From: Cotesia glomerata
Taxonomy: Eukaryota; Arthropoda; Insecta; Hymenoptera; Braconidae
Assembly: GCF_020080835.1 (NCBI RefSeq)
Contig: NC_058158.1
Coordinates: forward strand, 28,972,305 to 29,036,304
DNA length: 64,000 nucleotides
Direction of reading: 5' to 3'
Numbering within the stretch: the first letter of the stretch is position 1; each line of letters opens with the position of its first letter. This document shows, piece after piece, positions 58,024 through 64,000 of this stretch. Under the pieces are notes generated by a model. That model made no database searches and was not told the DNA's origin. It saw only the letters and a list, made by a program, of their open reading frames with translations. The position numbers and the translations under genes are program-made.

Positions 58024-58307
58024 TTTGTAAGTACGTCACTAACTGCTCAAACTGATAATCTTATTGAATAGTCAGCAATGTTGTTTTGAGAATTTTTGAT
58101 ATTATTATTAAATGATTAAATGTTGTGATATAGTTTAATAACAAACACGTATGCTACGTAGTAAATTGATAAACAAACAGCACAGTAAAAACAGAACAGA
58201 TATTTGCGATGAGGTTATTTTTATGAAGCGACTAGTGGTATGTCAGGTTATTAATTGAAAAATTTTATTTGTATAGAAATCTATCCTATCTGCAATATAG
58301 CAGAATC
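58024..58307. other. Upstream region of TSNAX
   Basis: Short AT-rich stretch; presumably the TSNAX promoter and 5' UTR. No motif stands out. Confidence 0.4.
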
Positions 58308-58550
58308 CCATATGAAAATGAAGTTAGCCGACATTACTTAAAAATTTTTAGATTTTTTTTTCATTAAAAAAACTATTGGGGCATTCCTTGCAAAATGGAA
58401 AAATGACTAAAATTTAAAAATTTCTCTAATTCATTCTAATTTAGTCCTAATTTATTATGAAAAGTCTATATTTTATTAATTTGTAAGGAAAATTTTTTTC
58501 AATCAATAAGAAAATCGACATTTCTCTCCTAGTAACTTTTCAGCCGTATA

Positions 58551-61015
58551 GATAGATAGATAGATAATTATTTATTTTTTTTTATTTATTTATTAATCTC
58601 GTTACAAAAAAATTCTATAGAGGTGCGTATAGCACCTGTGCATAGAACGAGTACATATTAACAAAAATATATTTTATTATCAACAATCTCTTAATATATA
58701 AGATAGTAATATAGATAAAAAATTTATTTAGCTCTGGAACCTAAGCTCCCTCAAAGCCATCAATATTTAAATTACATTGGTTTACATAGGTTACAAGATT
58801 ACTTAACTAATTAAAGGTTTACAATTAGATTTAATTTCAAATGTTATAAAATCCAAATAGATTATTTAATACAAACAAATAACTTAATTTAATTAAATGA
58901 CTTTAAAGTCATAATAATTCTACAAGAATAGTATATTACACCCCTTGGGAAGGAAAATAAGAAAAGCCTCAGATCACATGTAATTGTTGGCCGAGGCGAA
59001 GCCGAGGTCAACAAACATGTGATCTGAGGTTTTCTTTTTTACTTCCCAAGGGCTGTATAATATTTTTTTGTCCGAGGAAGGAGGAAAGCGGCAACTTTGT
59101 TTAGCGCAGTGAGACCAAAGTTGCTACTTTCCGCCCAGAGGGCAAAAAAAAATATTTAAATACGATCCAAAATAAAAATTGCAATTGTTAATTGTCATGT
59201 TCAAAAAAGTGATTGAAGCAAGCATTTTTAAATTCAACCAAATTATCTACAGCCACAGTCTCAGCTGGCAGTGCATTCCAGATACGTATGCCATGAATTA
59301 AGAATGAATTATCATATATGACACAATTAGCCTGCGGTATACGAAGATAGTCTTGTCGGACATCACCTCTACGCAGTGCTACAGGCAAAAAGTCTAGTTT
59401 TGAGCCGAATAGCTGCCGATAATTTAGTCGAATTTCCTTATAAAACAGACAAGACAAGCAATGAAATAGTCTCTTCTCGCTGCAAGCTTTAGCCAACCTA
59501 ACTTTTTGAAATATAGAGTAACATGTTCATATTTTGGTACTTTATAGATAAATCTAACACATGAATTCAATTTGCGCTATGCATCTTTAATAATAATTTG
59601 TTTGACATATTCGTATACGCCGCACAACAATAATCAAAGAGAGGAATTATTAAAGTAGATACTAGCTTAATACGTAAACTTTCACTAAATATTTCATTGT
59701 TTATTTTTAGTTGTGCTAGAATACTCATAGCGCGATTGCACAAATTTGTTACTTGATTCTCCCATGAGAGAGTACTATCTATAGTCACCCCAAGGTATTT
59801 TACAGTGCTACTATAAGGAATAGCACACCCCTCCACAAAGATTGTGTCGGCTAGTCTGCACTCATCACTGCTAATTTTTGCTCTACTTCCACAAATAATT
59901 GCTTTCGTCTTAGAAGGATTCATTTTTAGATGATTAGTTCTGCACCAATTTGTGATTTTTATTATTTCACCGTTAAGCTTATTCACACAAACACTGATTT
60001 GAGAAAGATGGCAAGAAAGGTATATCAGTAAGTCATCAGCATAGAATAAGTATTGGCAATCTAAACGTTTAGCTAAATCTGTGATGTATAGTGAGAATAA
60101 TAACGGACCAAGCACACTTCCCTGAGGTACACCACTTACAATTTCTTCCCACGACGAGTTACCTTCGCTAGAGCGTACGGACTGCTTTCTGTTTGCTAAA
60201 TAAGATCCAATCCAATCAACGGCTGAATTCGACATGTTCATAGATGACAATTTACATAATAATCTTTTGTGATTAACAGAATCAAAGGCCTTGCTAAGGT
60301 CAAACGAGATCGCAATTAAAACCTTTGACTCATTCACCGCTTGTCTTATATCGTCACAGAACTTTACAATGGCAGTCTGCGTACCCAAACCTCCACGAAA
60401 TGCTGTCTGATATTTATCAAAGTAATTATTGTCATTGATATATTTAACAATTTTCACAGTTTACTGGATAAGCCTTTTTTGGAATAGGAATCACATGTGA
60501 TAGCTTCCAATTCTCCGGAAAGACTCCTGTAGTTAATGACACGTTGAAGAGGTCTGTAATTGCTTGCTGAAAAAAGGTAGCACACATTTATATGACTTGA
60601 TAGAAAAGCCATCCGAGCCACATGAATTTGACGTCAATCTCATAATTGATTTTCTAACTGTTACTGTGTTCAATTCTGTGAAAGTGAATTCATCGCCATT
60701 ATTATCAACCAACAATATGTCTGACGTGTCAACATCTGAATCGATGACGTTACCCGACGCACGTGCAAAGAATTCATTTAATTCATTCAAGTCAACTTTT
60801 ATAATAGTTTGTGATTTCTTCTGTTTAACAATGCCTAATCTTCTTAGATCATTCCAAAGTTCCCTCGAGTTTTTTGCATTAATTAATTGATTGTCAAAGT
60901 ATTTTTTCTTTGCTTCAGTAATACGTTTTTTAACCAATCGCCTGACGTTAGAGTACTCTTTATAAGCATAACCCGTCCTTCTGTAGATGCGATAAAGCTT
61001 ATTTAGTAATATAGT
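58551..61015 (-). mobile_element. Non-LTR retrotransposon A1 (CR1/L2-like), broken RT gene
   Basis: Minus strand. 60937-60533 is the pre-RT and first RT region (RITEAKKKYFDNQ, SCGSDGFSIK, then HVIPIPKKG just after). A deletion and frame break near 60470 removes the next motif. 60457-59567 carries FDLSKAFDSVNH, SGVPQGSVLGPLLFSLYI, the catalytic FYADDLL and VKYLGVTIDSTLSW. Another frame break near 59560-59500 precedes the C-terminal piece 59496-59188 (RRGDVRQDYLRIPQANC, GIRIWNALPAE). The 3' region ends in a (TAGA)n tail at 58551-58566. No endonuclease domain is left, so it is a 5'-truncated, dead copy. Clade assignment is tentative. Confidence 0.8.
58929..59152. repeat. Double-hairpin element, copy 1
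   Basis: Hairpin 1 (58929-59064) has an outer stem CCTTGGGAAG/CTTCCCAAGG and a long inner stem CCTCAGATCACATGT/ACATGTGATCTGAGG, capped by a conserved loop with CCGAGGCGAAGCCGAGG. Hairpin 2 (59075-59152) pairs GGAAAGCGGCAACTTTG with CAAAGTTGCTACTTTCC around a TTTAGCGCAG loop. It lies in the 3' untranslated part of retroelement A1: the A1 3' region is about 250 bp longer there than in A2. GC content far exceeds its surroundings. No coding. Confidence 0.75.
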
Positions 61016-61019
61016 AATA

Positions 61020-61987
61020 CTTAATACATTGCAAGCTAAAAGAAAATCAACCTAGCAAGCTAGTTATTTATATAAGTTTTATAAGTAATATTGCTGCAAC
61101 ACTTAAATTTATATCACGATTTTTAACTAATTATCTATTTTTATCCATTCTCTCAGTTTTTTGTTTATTAGTTTCTTCTTATCATTCAAAGTTTTCATCT
61201 CTATTGGTAATTTATTATAATATTTTAAAGCTACATAATAAGCACATTGTGTGTAAATTTTTTTACTTATTTTTGGTAGTGACAGTTGTTTATGTCTTGT
61301 ACAAGTTATTTTATCATTATAGAGATTTATGCAATCTTGATAATAGAAAGATAACGCAGTGGTAATGAAAGTTTTTCTGATCCCAAGGGGAGTGTTGTTG
61401 ATATTAGTTACGCACAATTTACTTAGTAATCTATTTTGTATATTTGAGATGATTTTAATTGACTTATCATATGCACCTCCCCAGGCAATAATACCATAAT
61501 TTATTATGCTTTCGAGTAGCCCATGATATATTATTTTCATGGTTTGTGGATTTAATATTCCTATCAGTTTGTAAAATACAAAAGTGAAATATTTGAGTTT
61601 TTTGAATAATTCCAGAGCATGGTTGTTCCATCTCATATGATGATCAAAGTGTATTCCAAGATATTTACAATGTTCAACTCTTTTCAACGGCTTATAATTA
61701 ATATGTACTTCAAACTCAGTTGGGTAACTATCTTTATAACTGCCGAAAGTTATAAATGTAGACTTATCTATATTGAGAGAGAGTTGATTCTCTCTAAGCC
61801 ATAAATCAATTTTATGTAACCATTCAATTAATTTATTTTTAACTATTAGCCAGTTTTTTCCTGAGCATAATATGGCTGTATCGTCAGCATAAGAAACTAT
61901 GGTATCATTCGATAAAACATTAAAAATATCATTGATATATATTATAAATAATAGGGGCCCCAAGACAGTACCCTGGGGGACGCCCAC
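61020..61987 (-). mobile_element. Non-LTR retrotransposon B, RT C-terminal half
   Basis: The minus frame 61987-61127 opens at GVPQGTVLGPLLFIIYINDI, continues with SYADDTAILCSG (catalytic box), the VEHCKYLGIHFDHHMRW motif and the thumb, and ends REWIKIDN. It is uninterrupted for 286 residues, so younger than A1, but everything before GVPQG is missing. It is a different family from A1/A2 (low similarity outside the core motifs). Its 5' edge touches the tail of A2. Confidence 0.78.
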
Positions 61988-62795
61988 AGATAGATAGGTA
62001 ATAATTTTATTGGATTCTGGAGCCTAGGCTCCCTCAGAACCATCATCAAATATACATTTATAATTAGTGTATGATGTACAGAGTTTTAGATACATAAAAA
62101 TAAAATCAAAATAAATATAGTAATTAACAGTAATAACATGTTAATCATGCTTATAAATAATACTTGTGTTATACAAAGCTCAACAACCTTCAATAGCAGT
62201 AATAAACGTTCAATATAGCAGATCAATAATTTTGGAAATAATAATCATAGCACAGTCTACGGAATATTTCGAAACTTTCGGCTTTTGTAATTTCAGCTGG
62301 CAGCGCATTCCAGATACGTATACCACGAACAAGAAACGAGTTATCATACATACAACAATTAGATCTAGGTAGCCGCAGATAATCTTCCCTTACATCGCCT
62401 CTACGCAACGCAACCGGCAAAAATTCTAAGTGACATTTAAATAGCTGACGATAATTTAAATATATTTCTTTGTAAAAGAGGCATGCTATAAAGTAGTTTC
62501 TTCTGTCACTCAGCTTTAACCAACCCAGCCTCTTAAAGTACGGAGTAATGTGTTCAGCCCTCGCAATTTTATAGATATAGCGAACACAGCAATTCATTTT
62601 GCGCTGTAATCGCATTTGCGAGTCATTAGTAATATTGCAGTAAGCCGCACAACAATAATCAAACACTGGGAATATTAACGTGGTAACAAGCTTTATACGC
62701 AGTTTTTCGTTGAAGATTTCATTATTAATCTTCAACTGCGCCAGAACCCGCATTGCCCTATTACAAATACTCAACCTGATTTTCCCAGGTTATTA
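61988..62795 (-). mobile_element. Non-LTR retrotransposon A2, C-terminal fragment with 3' tail
   Basis: The minus frame 62774-62223 (NRAMRVLAQLKINNEIF, RRGDVREDYLRLPRSNC, GIRIWNALPAE) is the same family as A1 and retains the frame over the stretch that is broken in A1. The 3' region contains GGAGCCTAGGCTCC and ends in a short (TAGA)n tail at 61988-61996. 5'-truncated at about 62795. Confidence 0.78.
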
Positions 62796-63077
62796 CTGTA
62801 TATACCGTATATACTAACTTGTATCCGGATCAAATGTTGTTTTAATAGTTTTAAGAAAAAATTCATTTTATGTTTTTTATTAACTAACATATTTATTATT
62901 ATAGTTTTAAGAACAAATTTTTTATGTTCGTTGTTAATTAACACCTACGTTAATCAAAAAAATCAGCATGCTAAATCCTTTATTTGTGTTTTTTAATTAG
63001 TTTTTTTTTTTAATTATCCTGAATAATTTATAGTAAAATAAATAAACAATAATGTTTTTAAGGTTGAAATATTATAA

Positions 63078-63293
63078 TAGTATATTTCTTACCTAGGGCA
63101 GGAAAATAAGAAATGTCTCAGATTATATGTAATTGTTGACCGAGGCGAAGCCGTGAGGTCGACAAACATGTGATCTGAGGCTTTCTTATTTCCTGCCCGT
63201 GGTGAGAATACTATTTTTCTCCTCGACGGAGGCGGAAAGCGGCATTTTCATTTAGCGCAGCGGGCGGAAAATTGACGCTTTCCGCCCGGAGGG
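63078..63293. repeat. Double-hairpin element, copy 2
   Basis: Same design as 58929-59152 in the same orientation. Hairpin 1 (63078-63213) has an outer stem CCTAGGGCAGG/CCTGCCCGTGG and inner CTCAGATTATATGT/ACATGTGATCTGAG, with the same GACCGAGGCGAAGCC loop. Hairpin 2 (63221-63293) pairs GGCGGAAAGCG with CGCTTTCCGCC around TTTAGCGCAG. The outer stem differs from copy 1 on both sides while remaining paired. Confidence 0.75.
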
Positions 63294-63340
63294 GAAAAAA
63301 GTCTTTTTAATAAACAACTTCATGTACACATTTTGTACTT

Positions 63341-63722
63341 GTCCCACTAGTCACAATAAAAAATACTATTTTAATTGTTTCTACGTAAGTAATCAGTCTA
63401 TTTCTTCATAATATTGAATGTTTGTAGGATTAATTTTGTATTGAGAGGGAAGTATTTTTTAAAAGTTTAGTGGTCGAACTGAAATTCGACTTTAAGTATA
63501 CCTTTGGTAAGAGAGAAGGATTTTTCTTAGTCCCACCAGTCACACTCAGTCAAATAATAATTACGAGAAACTTAAAAAGTAATCGAGGTTTTTGACAAAG
63601 GGATGTTGTTAATTAGTTATTCTTCTATATTATAAAATAAATTTTACTATAGTATAAATTTCAGTCACATAATTATAGCTTATAATTGATGGAATTCCAG
63701 AGTCAAATGTCCCACCAGTCAC
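63341..63722. repeat. Three GTCCCACYAGTCAC subterminal repeats
   Basis: Exact or one-mismatch copies at 63341-63354 (GTCCCACTAGTCAC), 63530-63543 and 63709-63722, spaced 189 and 179 bp, the last four bases from the right terminus GGAATGCCCC. Regularly spaced subterminal repeats are typical transposase-binding sites in DNA transposons. Confidence 0.6.
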
Positions 63723-64000
63723 TATGGAATGCCCCTATTATAAAAAAATAAAAAAAAATTTCATTTGTAAAAAACTTGCAAAACTATAAGTGCAATTCCT
63801 TAAGTTAAAATCTGGAATCAATTACCAGCTGATTGTAAAATGACGTTACCAATGTTTATGGAGTTTTGAACTGCTTTGTTCTGAATATTTTACAATCTGA
63901 TAGATCATAATATGTATTCATTGTATTAGAATTTAGTGATGATTGAGTGATTGAGTGACTGAGTGTTTAACACACTACATTATATATACTACTTTATATC

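Larger units (their letters stand above)
58378..63735. mobile_element. 5358-bp insertion with GGGGCATTCC inverted ends and TATT duplication
   Basis: Begins GGGGCATTCC (58378-58387) and ends GGAATGCCCC (63726-63735), flanked by TATT at 58374-58377 and 63736-63739. The host MITE is interrupted exactly here. No intact transposase frame is visible; the interior is filled by three broken non-LTR retrotransposons in the same orientation and two double-hairpin repeats. GTCCCACYAGTCAC occurs three times near the right end. I read it as a DNA transposon of unknown superfamily later loaded with retroelements. Confidence 0.65.
58308..63830. repeat. GTTAGCCGACATCT MITE split by a 5.36-kb insertion
   Basis: The left half 58308-58377 (TGAAAATGAAGTTAGCCGAC onward) and the right half 63736-63830 (AAATTTCATTTGTAAAAAAC, ACTATAAGTGCAATT) together match the complete copy at 54716-54916. 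The join falls at TATT, which is present at both edges of the insertion. Confidence 0.7.

Noticed and set aside
60564..60890. Plus-strand frame of 108 codons
   Set aside because: Antisense to retroelement A1.
58378..63735. Endogenous viral or Polinton-type element
   Set aside because: Only retroelement RT fragments are recognisable; no capsid, polymerase B, integrase or viral structural gene.

Overview
The window looks like an AT-rich insect nuclear genome (about three quarters A+T by eye). Genes have short GT-AG exons, long introns packed with small palindromic transposons, and decayed non-LTR retrotransposons. The gene set (an insect muscle protein candidate, INAF-motif proteins, TMEM192, UTP25, WDR20, an APLF-like PBZ protein, translin-associated X) is animal, and the INAF and muscle genes point to an arthropod. 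Base composition and repeat style suggest a hymenopteran, perhaps a parasitoid wasp; that is inference. I see no bacterial operons, CRISPR array, rRNA or viral gene.

Layout. 1-12.3 kb: a plus-strand muscle-type gene (tentatively myofilin). It has a short isoform ending in an alternative terminal exon at 4803-4912, and a long isoform that adds a Glu-Pro repeat exon and a coiled coil. Its last intron carries a Jockey-like fragment and a tRNA-like sequence. 12.3-24.5 kb: no convincing gene; MITEs, a TTAA-flanked fold-back element containing a tRNA-Thr-like copy, and a promoter-like cluster with two perfect CRE sites. 24.5-30.6 kb: a small unrecognised coiled-coil gene with three alternative first coding exons, all phase 1, and a 139-bp tandem repeat interrupted by a MITE in its intron. 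30.6-34.0 kb: AT-rich DNA with a complex palindromic element split by a nested MITE.

34.0-58.0 kb is the gene-dense part: TMEM192 (minus, with a hidden in-frame 90-nt intron), two INAF-motif proteins (plus), UTP25 (minus, one exon), WDR20 (plus, up to three alternative C-termini), a PBZ-type APLF-like protein (plus) and TSNAX/Trax (minus). They are unrelated housekeeping or signalling genes: lysosomal membrane, TRP-channel-type accessory factor, ribosome biogenesis, deubiquitinase cofactor, DNA repair/histone chaperone and C3PO RNase. I see no pathway link beyond proximity.

58.0-64.0 kb: a small palindromic repeat is cut by a 5358-bp insertion with 10-bp inverted termini and a TATT duplication. 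The insertion contains three head-to-tail broken reverse transcriptase genes and two copies of a double-hairpin element whose stems differ in sequence but keep pairing. The double-hairpin element, the 5.36-kb composite and the GCCATAAGGGCGTATA palindromic element are the best candidates for something undescribed.
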